This document shows positions 1 to 11,879 of a DNA stretch of 64,000 bases, piece after piece. Positions within the stretch are counted from its first letter, which is position 1. Each line of letters begins with the position of its first letter. The position numbers were made by a program, and so were the translations under genes. Origin of the DNA: Anastatus disparis (Eukaryota > Arthropoda > Insecta > Hymenoptera > Eupelmidae); contig JAFFSR010000220.1 in NCBI GenBank assembly GCA_017163975.1, positions 11,736,001 through 11,800,000 on the forward strand. The letters run 5' to 3'. The notes under the pieces are model-generated. The model was not told the origin of the DNA and did no database searches. It was given only the letters and a program-made list of their open reading frames with translations.

Positions 1-1489
1 CCATTCACACGAATGTAAATCCATCCCATAAGCCGATTAATAAAAATAGACGGAAAAAAACATGCATCAAAACAAAATGAAAATTAAAAAAAAATATCAA
101 CGAATGAAATATTTTTATTCGAACGAATTCCACTACGCGATTTTCTCACAGTCGATGAAATTTTTCTTTTCAAACCTGTTGAGAGAGTGTATTTCAAAAC
201 ACACACATACACCCGTACACTGTCGACAAACAACGCGTATCAAAAAAGAAATTCTGAACAAGCCTTCCGTATATGTGACATACGTATCTGACACGCATCA
301 AAAAATTTTATAGACACCGATATTCTCTCTCTCTCTTCTTTCTCATTTACTCTCACTCGTTTTCTAACCAATATATAGCATTTGTGCATAATCTACAAAC
401 GTTCTATTGCTATATAGCAACACCTGTGCTACCTATTGCTAGAAAACCGTAATATATACAGTGCAATATATCAGGTTTGCATATTGCCACTCTAATTTAG
501 GAATATACAATATATACATATATATATACTAAAAGAGCATTTCTAAGCGAAGTGTGTTACGAAATATATTGCTTGCTCTCTGATATTATACGTATAAATC
601 GTAGCTCTTTTTTTTTGTTCACCAGCACTGCAAATAAAAAGAAAAAGGTACTGGGCTGCACTTTATTTAAAACGTTACCTTTTTTTTCGTACGCTCAAAT
701 TTGGTCGAAAATAAAGAATACACTTGCGAGATATTTGGTTTTACGGAAATGAGATTTCATATAACGCTTGTTACGTTAGTTTGAAATTTCTTTTTTTTTT
801 GATAGAATTAAGCTGGAAATTTTAGATTAATTTTGAAAAATTTAGGGTGTACGTAAATTAATGTTTGAGGAGATTGAATTTTTGAGTTAAATGATAATTT
901 AAAGATATTTAATTACAAAAACTTGGCGTTTTCATGATTATTTTTAATAACTGGTTATACATAGAACCAGTGTCGTCATTGATGGTTGTAAGACCCATGA
1001 CTGGAGACACTTGGGACTAGATTAGAGAATTTGTTCTCACAAATTCTCTTAAAATTTCTTTTTAAATTTAGGTAGTTTTACAAATTTAAAATTAAAATTT
1101 TGATTACAAACTCAAAAGAACTATATTTGTTTTTGAAGAAATTCAATTAACTTATTCAAAAAAAAAAAATAATATTAAAACATAAATCGTTTCAACAATT
1201 TTCAAATAAATTTTCGAATAAAATGTATTTCTTGAAATTCAAATATTAAAAACTTTACATATTTTTTCAGTAAAAGCTTTAATTTTTATAAATAAAACTA
1301 ATAAAGCTCGTAAATATTTGCAGTAGTACTTCAATCCTCGTTAGAGTTGAGATCTTAGACCTAGGTTATTTAAGGCATTGCATGAAGAACAATCACGTAC
1401 TTTTATAAAAAAAAATAATATAAATGTATTTGAATGTGAAGTACCTTCAAAAATAATATAGTTTTCAGTCTTATATAATTATAGAAATT

Positions 1490-1690
1490 GAGATCGTCAG
1501 TGGCTCAGTTACTAGAGCGATGGATTCGTAATCTCGAGGTACTGAGTTCGATTCCCGCTCTCGGCAGCTAATTGATAAAAGCACCACTGTAAGTTGCATG
1601 TACTTTGTTCACAAACACACTGATGATCTCCGTCGCTAATTAGCATCGCAATGATAGCACAAAAACAGCGACGTTAAATAAAATTAAAAA
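1490..1690 (+). mobile_element. tRNA-derived SINE, copy 1
   Basis: The first ~75 bases resemble a tRNA: an A-box-like stretch (TGGCTCAGTTACTAGAG) and a B-box (GAGTTCGATTCCC), the two internal RNA polymerase III promoter elements. A tRNA-unrelated body follows, ending in CAGCGACGTTAAATAAAA and an A-rich tail. The 5' end GAGATCGTCAGTG is nearly the reverse complement of CACTGATGATCTC at 1618-1630, so the transcript could close into a stem. It is one of eight copies of the same family in this window. Confidence 0.88.
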
Positions 1691-2074
1691 ATAAATAAAT
1701 TACGATAACATTGAAATGAAAATAGCCTTTTTTTTTATTTTTTTATTAATTTAATCAAAATGTTTAATAAAATTTCTCTGGAATATTTCATATAGCAAAT
1801 TACAAATTTTAAATATAAATATTTCTTTGAACAATTCTTTTATTAATTTAGTTTCGGAATAATTTTATTTATACTTCTCTCTCAAAGAGCTTAACAAATT
1901 TTTCAAACCGAACTAAGTTGTCAATCATTGTACATATAAGTTTGATAATTTTTGTGAGATTTTGAAAACTACATGCTCATGACGATTATTTATTAATTAA
2001 ATAACAGTCATGTCATTTTTTAATATTGTATAGTGACGGTTACCCTAATAAAAAATTCTGCCTGTGTATTTAAC

Positions 2075-2077
<3 letters not shown>

Positions 2078-2138
<61 letters not shown>
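2078..2138. repeat. (TA)n microsatellite
   Basis: About 30 uninterrupted TA units, in an already AT-rich intergenic context. Confidence 0.97.
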
Positions 2139-2141
<3 letters not shown>

Positions 2142-5100
2142 GGTTAATACTATAATATTATTTAGATTTTCATCTTATTCTACTGTATTATTTTGTAAAA
2201 ATATATTCTACTCCTGACCAATACGATGTTTATTCTACTAACACGGCTGAAATTTAATTTATAATAACTAAGAATAAAGAAATGAAGTGGCTTTATTTAT
2301 AAACGTAGTCTTTTGTTTAATATTTTTTATAAAAAATATTAATATTATGAGTAATTTTAAATATAATTTTATGTTTTATTGAATAATTAAAAATTAACGA
2401 CTAATTTTAATAGATAAAATCTTTATGATGAAGTATCGATTAAATGATATTCGCATTTAGTATTAATAATTATTAAGTATACAAGAATTAATAAATAACA
2501 ACCGTGATTATAATTAAAAAATAAAAAAGGGAATAACTTTTTAGTAAAACAAATTATAATTTATAAAAAATGCAATATTTGAGATAAAAAGATTCTTTTA
2601 TTTTTTTTACAGAACTCTCTTTTATTAAATAAGTTTTAAAAATTACATAAAATAATATAATTTTTAATAAACTTTCGAACGAACATTTATTATAAATGTG
2701 TATTTTATAAATTGAAATAAATAAACACCAAAATAAATATTTTTCTTTCTGCTTAAAGCACGAGAGTTTATTATTTCATTGAGTATAAAGCAGTGGTTTT
2801 TTATTTGCGTAACCAAATTATAAGCTAAAAGCTGTTTTTCTTTTACAAAAATAAGTTTTTCAACGAAAATCCCGCTATTTCAACGTTTTATAATTTAAAT
2901 AAAAAGTTATCTAAATGCGAATACACACTCGAATATTTAAATAAGCTTATTACCACTAAATGTTGAATAATTAAAATTTAAAAAGTGTATTCAGGAACAT
3001 AAATTATCATATTTTTTTTTATAAAATAAGAAACTTTTATAGACCAAAAATAAACGAAAATAAAAATCTTACCTATCCCAACCATTACTTCTCCCATCTT
3101 CCAGCAACTGTCTCCGTAAAACTCGATACTTTTACGCCAGTTTTCCAAATTCATCGTCATGATTCGTTTCTTTTTTTTTTGCGACAATAGTCTCCATTCT
3201 TTTTTTTTTCTCTCCACCAACGACACACACGATTCGTTTGTGACGCTTGTTTACCCAACAGTTCACGTTTATTTGGCATTCCTCCAGCCTCGTTCATTTT
3301 TTTTTCCTCTCTGTTTCACTTCCGCGGGTGCGATGTCACGGATAATTTATGTTGTCGATCGTTCGTCATTGTCAATGATGCCATAAAAAGGAAAAACGTA
3401 AAATCGACGTGTATGTATGCTTTTTTTTCTTTTTATGCTTTTTTTTCGTTGCATACGCAGGTTTAAATTGTATAACAGAGCCATAAAAACGTTTTAGATA
3501 ATAGTTACTTTTTGTTTTGGATAAAACAAACGTTAACGTTAACTGCGTTAGGACTGATGGAGTAACGTTAATGTAAATGTAGATAGATTTAAAAGTCGAA
3601 AATAAAAGGGGTACTTAAAATTTATGGCAACCTGTTGCCGTTTTCGAACGATTTTAAAATATTATTATACTTTTTACAAGGATTCAAAAAACAATGTAAA
3701 CTTAATATAGTTGAAAAAGTTTAATTATATCAGATAAAATTATAAAAACATTATCTTGATTTTTTTTAAATTTAAAGCAGTTAATTATAGCGTTTAGTTT
3801 AAAAAAATTTTTCAAGTCGAGCGTTTTTCGAATTTCATAAATGGACGTTCTGAAGTGAATGTGGACCGTTGGAAGGTCACTATAAAATTATTAACTATTA
3901 TTTTAATTTAAAAAGTTCAGTTACGTAATTGTATATTTAATTTTTTTCTATTGTTCATCTAATAATAAACTAAAATAAGACAACTTTAAATGCTAAGAAA
4001 AAAAAATAATAAGAATATTGTTTGCACTTTTGCTCTTTTCTTTAAATTTGTGCTTTTATAAAATTGAAAAGAATAATGACGTTCAAACTTTTTATAACTG
4101 TTACTTATTTTATATAAATTAATTTTATCTGTATTAAATACAAATTCACTATTTTTCTTTTTTTTACATTTAAGAATATCGTGATAGTTTAAAACTAATT
4201 AGTTAGTAAGTAGTTAGTAAGTTAGTAATCGCAGAAAAATGAAAATAAATGAGAATGAAAATTATTAAATATATGAAAACAAAAGAACAAAATTGAAGAT
4301 TAATTGAAAAGAAAATTTTTAGAACTTTTTAAGCATGAAATAATACTTCAATCACTACTCATTGTATGAACTCCTCTCAAATAGATTATTATCCAATCCA
4401 ATCAATAATTATCTTTAAAAAACTTTTTTACGCTCTTTAAAAATTTTCTCATTATCTCACTTCGCAGCAATTTATCAACTAGGGATACACCATCTTTTTC
4501 CCTTGTACACTTTTACCCCAAGTAAAAATTTGAGTTAATATCGGCATTGCTTAGTATGCTGCAGATGTCGCCATGGCATTATTGCTTAATATCTGCAAGG
4601 TGTTAATCACATTCTTTTCTCTTCTCTCTCGTCCTTTCCCTATTTCCCCCTTTTCTCTCAGCTCTAGATGACATTAGAGCTCCATTTTCATATCTTATAA
4701 CAAGGACGGGAAATGTTAAATCTTTTAAGTTTGCTTATAAATGCAAAGAATGGTTATTTTATCCTTTGACTAAACAGATGCTCCTGTTATTACGCAAGTG
4801 TATATCTCGAGCGTTAAGGTTTAGTATATAAGGTCGTTATGCTGCTGATTGATGGACTTATACATTTTTTTCCTCTTTATTTATTTCTTGTTTTTATGAA
4901 ATTTTTTTATGCTGAGTTTTTAAAGTTTCTAAATTATAAATTTTATAAGTTTGACAACTTTGAGACATTTTTGTATAATATAATAAATTTCATTCTTGTA
5001 CAAGCTTTTAATTAAAAAATTTTTAAATATAGTGAATTTGATAACCATTAGTCAAAAATTAATTTTTTTTTTACATACGTTCTATGTAAAATAATTCCTG

Positions 5101-6449
5101 TATTAACGGTGACTAATAATCTTTCAATTTAATCTATATGCAAATGCTTCTTGAATCAAGGCAAATTGTTTGATGGTGGTAAGATCAAAAGTTTAGAAAA
5201 CTTATTGCTGTTTTTCATAATTATATAGATAATATTGCATTGAAAACTTGGGATCCGATTCTAAAATGTGTTTGATTTAAAAATAAAAAAGTTTCAGGAT
5301 TAAGAAGTGAGAAATTTAATTAAAAATTTTATCAAGCAATTAAATGATTGAATAGTAATGATTAGAAAGATTAAATATATTGATAAGCTAATGAAATCGA
5401 TTAAACAAAACTTAATCTTTAAAATTTAAATAAAGAGCTGCAATAATATTGTTATAATAAAAAAAATAGTGCATAAATAATAGCTGTTTCAAATTATGAA
5501 ATTTTTTGGTAAATTCTTTCTTATAAACACTACTTGAGTAAAATAAAATTTAACGCTTGCATTAATTAAAATGAAAAATAATATTTTTCTTATATTCCCA
5601 TTTTTTTTTGTTTCTTAAGAACTCAGCGCAGTATTAAAAATATACAATTTACGTATACAATTGTGTTTTAAAATTTTCATCTCCTTACCATTAAACACTT
5701 TCTCCCTCAGGTTTTCTCATTTTTAGTCTCCTATGGTACCATTCAAGAATCAGAACGTTTTAATGAAGTTTTGCGGTTGAAAAAAAGAACCAAGAAAAAA
5801 TAAAAGTAGAAAAATAGATGAACGTACATAAGACCTCGTTGAGGCTAACGTCGTAGTTATTCACAAAAAAAAAATGAGCACGGTTAAAAGAAAAAGAAAT
5901 TTAGTTATGTTTTAGAATAGAATAAATAAACATTTGTCAATTTTAAAACTTTCAAAAGATTTTATGTTTTTTTTTTTTACTAAATCCAAAAGATTTTATG
6001 ATCGAAATAAGACGTTAAATCAAATTGTTTTATGATTTATTGCGATAGATTTGTAGTAAAAATATTGTATACAATTTTTATATAAATTGTACAAATCGAA
6101 TTTATATATTTTGTATAAACTTTGTACACAAAAGTAATTGTATACAAATTGCATATAATTAGTATATTTCTATACAATTTATGTATTTGATTAAAATTCT
6201 GATATAATTATACAAATAAAAATATAATGAATATATTTATAATAATGTACCTGTGTAAAAGGCCTGCTGGACTTATACTTATCAAAATCTCATTAATAAT
6301 AGACGTATTTAACGTATAGATCTTTTTAAAAATGTAGCCGATTCATTCTTTTAGCAATCGCCTTTCCTATTTTAAGATAAAGTGAGTATCCGGAAAGATA
6401 AAAAAAGAAAAAATCTACGACTATTTTTTAAGTAAACTATTCTGTTTTT

Positions 6450-6641
6450 TTTTTTATTTAACGTCTCTGTATCTATACTATTACTGCAATGTTAATTAGC
6501 GACGGAGGTCGTCAGTGTGTTTTTGAACAAATCACATGTACGTACAGTGGTGCTTGTAAAAATCGGCCGAGAGCGCGATTCGAACTCAGGATCTCGAGAT
6601 TACAAATCCATCACTCTACCGACTGAGCCACTGATGACCTC
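6450..6641 (-). mobile_element. tRNA-derived SINE, copy 2
   Basis: Read on the minus strand this has the same organisation as the copy near 1.5 kb: 5' GAGGTCATCAGTGGCTCAG, A-box and B-box (GAGTTCGAATCGC), body, and a 3' CAG(A)GACGTTAAATAAA tail ending in A-rich sequence. The internal inverted partner of the 5' end (CACTGACGACCTC) is kept with one mismatch. Confidence 0.87.
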
Positions 6642-8842
6642 TTTGAAATACACACGATAGATTGCTTTTGGTTTTGAAAATCTAAATTGAGTTTATTTAG
6701 GCTTTTAAATTAATAAAGAATTAAAATAAATTTTTTTTTATTCCATTTATTAGATTTAGTTTTTAATAAAATGTTGATTGTCAAGTGATTTTGATCGTGT
6801 AACAACTAGAACTTATTTAAACTACAACTAAAATTTATTTTCTGTTACGATTAAAGTTTCATTAAGATTTCAAAAGTAAAATCAAACTTAATAAATTCTT
6901 ATGTACTATTATTTATTCAAACAAAATATAAAAATCAAAACATTAGGCCTTTGTTTAAAAAATTTCCCATTCTTATTTAACACCAATAATATTATACATT
7001 ATATTTATTAGTAATAAAATTCATTTATTCAAACACTTGTTCAATATAATTTATTATATAAGTAAAAACTGATCGGACCATAAATTTCATTTAAATTAAA
7101 AAAATTCATTAGAAAAAAAGTAATTTTCCTTTGCTGGATGTTAAATTTACTTTTTTTCTCCTACTGTTTTTTTTTGTGCCACAATTTTTTTAATTTATTT
7201 TTTTTTTCGTAGCAGTCCTTTTCTTCGCGTCTTTGCCAAGCAAATGCAACGCTTATACTTTTTATTGTGTATGCTCCATTCATCTTCATCGCGGCAAATT
7301 TATAATTTACCGCTGTCTTTAGCATGTAGCTCTTCTCCCATTCTAACATTTTTGCAGCCTGTTGATTCTTTTCTTTCGTTCTTTTTTTTTTCTTTTAGTT
7401 TTTTTCTTTTTTTCATACTTTTTGTTTTGTCGAGGTACGGTTATTACGTTTCTAAAAAGGAAAATTTATTTCTTTATGTTTCACTGAGTTTTTTATAAAG
7501 CAGATTTTAAATTACAACTTTTAAAATAAAAGGATGGATTAAAATTTTAAATTTCATTAAAAATACAAAGCTTCATAGGGTTTGAATTGCTTTGTATGCA
7601 CAGTTGAACGTGAAATAATTTATTTCCAAGTAGAAATTCCAATATTTTATGATTTTTCTTTCTTCTGTTTCAATGTATTAATTTTATGATAAATTTTAGA
7701 AAAAATTTAAATATTATCTCAAATACTTTAATTGTGGATATTCAGTCTACTTATATAAGATAATCACATAAAGTTTGATGTTTATCGTAATTTACTTTCA
7801 TTAACCATTCAAAGTCGATTTTCGTGGTATATTTTTTGCAATTTATTAATCAATTGACATTGAGAAAAAAAATTTGCGATTGTATATAATACGTAATTGT
7901 TAGTTATAATTTAATCATAATAAACTAGATTTTTCATAATATTTGAAAAGTCATATACTTCCTTCCTTTTTTTGATTACTTCATATCAATGTATGATATC
8001 ACAAACCAGACGCCGAGATAAGAATGTCAATTAAAAAAAATCAATTTATATTATCAGGTAGCTTCAAATTATAGTTGAAGAGATGTATGGAACGGTCTAA
8101 TTAATATGCAAAACCCATATAAATTATACGTTGTTCCGCACATCCCCTCAATTATACACTCAATAAATGATATATTAAATAAACATATTATATCATACAC
8201 CATTCCATGGTTTAAAAAATAATTAAACAAACATTAAAAAACTAATAAAAAACCTAAATAAAAAATTGAGTTTAAAACTCATTGGAATAAGTTAAATCAT
8301 TGATAGCCGTTCATTAAAACATAAAATATATATAGTTAGCGCTTTCCAATACAATATCGCTACTGCTGTACTAACTTGAAATAATGGTTATAGTGCTTAA
8401 GGTTACGTATATAGAAACTTCCTTGCCAATAGTCCAGTTTCTCTCCTGCTCCGTATATACCATCCCTTTTTAGTCTCCTTATTAACCCTTTGACTAAACG
8501 TAAACTTATTGCATATGGTCACCTTGTTAACCGCATACGATCGTATACGAAAGTCACAATAGGGCGAGGGGGCTGGTCTTTTGAATATATACATGTATAA
8601 ACGCTTGGGATAAGTTAGCTTGTAATTTAACGATTGCAAAACCGTCGAACATTTGCCAAACTTGTATATATAACGAATAACAAATCAAGGAATAAGAATA
8701 AAAAACAAAGGTTTTGAGGGAAACAGTGTTCTAGAATTAATTTTGTCTTGTTGTTAGTAAATCGTTGTTAGATTGAACTTTAAATTCATTTTTAAGGAAA
8801 AATTATTTTTCATCAATTTAAAAGTTAATTAATAAGTAAGAT

Positions 8843-9045
8843 GAGGTCGTCAGTGGCTCAGTTGGTAGAGCGATGGATTCATAATTTCGAGGTCCCGAGT
8901 TCGAATCCCGCTCTCAGCCGATTGATACAAGCACCACTGTGTACGTTACATGTGTTTTGTTCACAAATACACTGAAGACCTCCGTCACTAATTAGCATCG
9001 ATACGATAGCATAAATACAGCGACGTTAAATAAAATAAAAAAAAA
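8843..9045 (+). mobile_element. tRNA-derived SINE, copy 3
   Basis: One of the best preserved copies. It has A-box TGGCTCAGTTGGTAGAG, B-box GAGTTCGAATCCC, then body and CAGCGACGTTAAATAAAAT tail. The 5' GAGGTCGTCAGTG pairs with CACTGAAGACCTC about 130 bases downstream (12 of 13 complementary). Confidence 0.9.
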
Positions 9046-9126
9046 TAAGTAAGATTATCTTCAAATTATGTTCCTCATTATTTTAATTCCAAAATTAATT
9101 TTCATTAAGATGGGTCCGGATTCGCT

Positions 9127-9421
9127 GTCCTTGTCTAATTGAGTTTTTCATTTTTTACTCAAATATTAATTGTTGTAATTGGAAATTAAGAGTTGAGTAC
9201 AAAAGATACTTATTGAGAATAATTTGTACAAAAGAAGAAAACTTAACGTTTTTGAGTAAAGTAAGGAATGCCGAAAGAAAAGATTGTTATAAACATATCG
9301 CGTTCCGTACTTTTCTTGAAAAGTTTTCTCCTTTTGTAATCATCTTTTGCGCTCAACTCTTAATTTTCAATTACAACAATTAATATTTGCGTAAAAAATG
9401 AAAAACTCAATTAAGAGAAAA
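9127..9421. mobile_element. Foldback (long inverted repeat) MITE-like element, copy A
   Basis: The left arm starts GTCCTTGTCTAATTGAG. Its reverse complement recurs, diverged, at the right end (CTCAATTAAGAGAAAAG). Arms of roughly 140 bases surround a short centre near 9270, and blocks such as AATATTAATTGTTGTAATT and TTAAGAGTTGAG recur inverted. There is no coding capacity. A second member of the family lies at 47691-48003, with the same ends (TCCTTGTCTAACTGAG). The arrangement fits a non-autonomous DNA transposon; the superfamily is unknown. Confidence 0.75.
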
Positions 9422-10843
9422 GTTAAAAATTTTTATTAAATTTAATACATTCAATCATCAATCAATCGATATTATTTATAAAATCCTCACTTTTTACAAA
9501 TCCAAATGAAATTTTAATGGAAAAAAAGGTACAGTTTATTACACGTACACACATTTACACTTGGATATATACAAAGTATAATAGCGTATCAATACAATTT
9601 TGTTTCCTAAGAGAAGCCGACGAGGCAAGAAATTGAATGGTAAAGTCTTAACTGGATCTCCAAACTATCCGTAATCTATCCCAATATCCCTAGAGTTTTC
9701 ATGAAGCAAAAAGAAGAAAAAAAGAGGAAACAACAAAAAAGTTTACAGTTTTAGACGAAAAAAGGTGTGCAAGAAGAGAAATAACGTTCAATGCTATAGC
9801 ATTATATAGATGTATATAGAAAAGTTGTCCCACTTTACTTTCCGATACTTTAACTTTAACCCTTTTTTCTCCACTTTGATTTCGTTCGCCTTTTAGGTGC
9901 GTTTGGGCGCCTTGCTCTATATAATATTGAAATTCGATAAATAAAATTCGATACAGTGGAGAATTAATTAAGGATGATAATTTATATAAGTGATCTTTTC
10001 GATTCCATAACATAATGCAATGGTACAATTTATATTTTTTAAAAATATTTTATCGATTAGTTTCACTTTCTTTCAATTAAGATTTGAAGAACATTTGGTG
10101 GACAAGTTATCTATTATGTTTGGATATTTTTTAAATTTATTTCATTTTGATATTTACATTTAAAATAATTACTGCAATCCAAAAAATGTAAATGTAATAG
10201 ATTTTTTTACTACCGCATAAAATTGCCCAACTGCACCTTTTGGTCATTAATTTTTTAATTAAACGATGACTTTTTCAAACAAATTTTGAAATTATTCTCC
10301 TGTTTAAATTCATTTTTCCTTTTTAGTTTTTTTTTTTTTTTTTTAAACATTGAATTAAAAGAGTGAACAATGCTAATACAGCTTTTATAATGAAATAAAA
10401 AAAGAAAATATAGTAAAGAATCATAAGATTTAATACGATGAAAGAAAGCAGTGCATTTGTACCGTAGAACAATAGAAATAAATAATATAACAATCTGATC
10501 AAAGTAAAATTTACAACATTAATTTAAGGTCACTATGGCATATGTTTTATATAGTTTTATAAATAAAAGGTGAAAATACAAATATTTTTTAAATTTGACG
10601 ATAAGATGAGAATTATCTAGCGTCAAAATAAAGAAAATGTGATACATTTAAAACTGATAACGGTAGTGTCATAGCATATTGCGCACCCAAGAAAGTAAAC
10701 AACGTCATCTTTAGGTAACGAAGCTAAGACCCTAAATGCCAAGATTCATTGGAACATTGACGTCTCAAATATTTTAAAGAATGTGTAAAATATTTAAACT
10801 TTTATTATATAAAAATATAACATATTTAAAAAAATAATATATT

Positions 10844-11041
10844 GAGATCGTCAGTGGCTCAGTCAGTAGACCGTTGAATTCGTATCTCGGGATCCCGAGT
10901 TCGAATCCCGCTCTTGAACAATTTATATAAGCACGACTGTACGTTACCCGTACTTTGTTCACCAACACACTGAAGATCTCCATCGTTAATAAGCATCACA
11001 ATGATAGCATAAGTACAGCGACGTTAAATAACAATAAAAAA
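10844..11041 (+). mobile_element. tRNA-derived SINE, copy 4
   Basis: It has a recognisable A-box (TGGCTCAGTCAGTAGAC), B-box GAGTTCGAATCCC and the CAGCGACGTTAAATAA tail. As in the copy near 1.5 kb, the 5' arm carries GAGATC and the internal partner carries GATCTC, whereas most others have GAGGTC/GACCTC. It abuts the 0.8 kb repeat that begins about 20 bases downstream. Confidence 0.87.
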
Positions 11042-11061
11042 AGACGTGTAATTTTTTTAAG

Positions 11062-11879
11062 TATGAGATACAAAACATTATAATTTACTTTGACTTATTG
11101 AAATAGAGAATTGATGATAAAAAGTGAATTATTATAAATATATGTAAATTATTTATGTATTAACCAGTAAAATAAAAGCCATTCCTTATTAAAGTTAGTA
11201 TATGCTTTAAAGAATAAAATTTAAAAGAAAACTTTTATTGTGACGTTGCATTTATAACGAAATTGATATTTTAAGAATAAGAAATTTGTTTCTAAAATAA
11301 TTTTGTCTTTTAATCTAATTTCTTCAATATACCTAACTAAATACATCAGATAAACGGATATTTAACAAAGAATAACAAGCAAGATATACAGTTTCCATAA
11401 AATTTTTATATGTAACATTATTTTCATTAACAATAATAATTTTTAAAAAATACACACTTTTCATGATGTTCAAGGCATGAAAAAAAATACACAAGAGAAA
11501 AAAAACTGAACAAAAAGGGTTTTATAAGTATATAAGCTGTATACGTGACAAGTATCAAAGTAAACAAATACCAAGAGAGAAATCAAACTCCGGAAGTACC
11601 TGTGCTTACCGTACAGAATGGCAATCGAATGAGAGAGTTTTTTTTTATCTGGTATTATATTGTTAAAGAGAAGAGAATAAAAAAAAGGTGAGTATCGTTG
11701 GCCGAAAGCTTTATATTAATTTTAAGAAAATGGGATTAAACTTTTATTTAATCTTGAAAGTCCTTATCGCTTGGATTATTTTGCTGAGTAGATGAGAATC
11801 TCAGAATTTCAATAAAGAAAATCAAATAAATATAATGTTCATATAAGTTATAAGCGCCAATGCCGCACGTGTCTTTGAA
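11062..11879 (+). repeat. 0.8 kb dispersed repeat, copy A
   Basis: This block recurs in the same orientation at 27452-28259. Shared landmarks, in order, include ACAAAACATTATAATTTAC, TGACAAGTATCAAA, ATACCAAGAGAGAA, GGAAGTACCTGTGCT, GGCCGAAAGCTTTATATTAA and GCCGCACGTGTCTTTGAA. Identity is high by eye, with small indels. No terminal repeats are evident. Short open frames differ between copies: a stop interrupts this copy in the frame that stays open for about 80 codons in the other. It is likely an interspersed repeat or a duplicated fragment; its origin is unknown. Confidence 0.85.

Noticed and set aside
8843..8920. Apparent tRNA gene
   Set aside because: The A and B boxes belong to a SINE head: the same sequence with the same 3' body occurs eight times, and a proper cloverleaf with paired acceptor ends is not evident.
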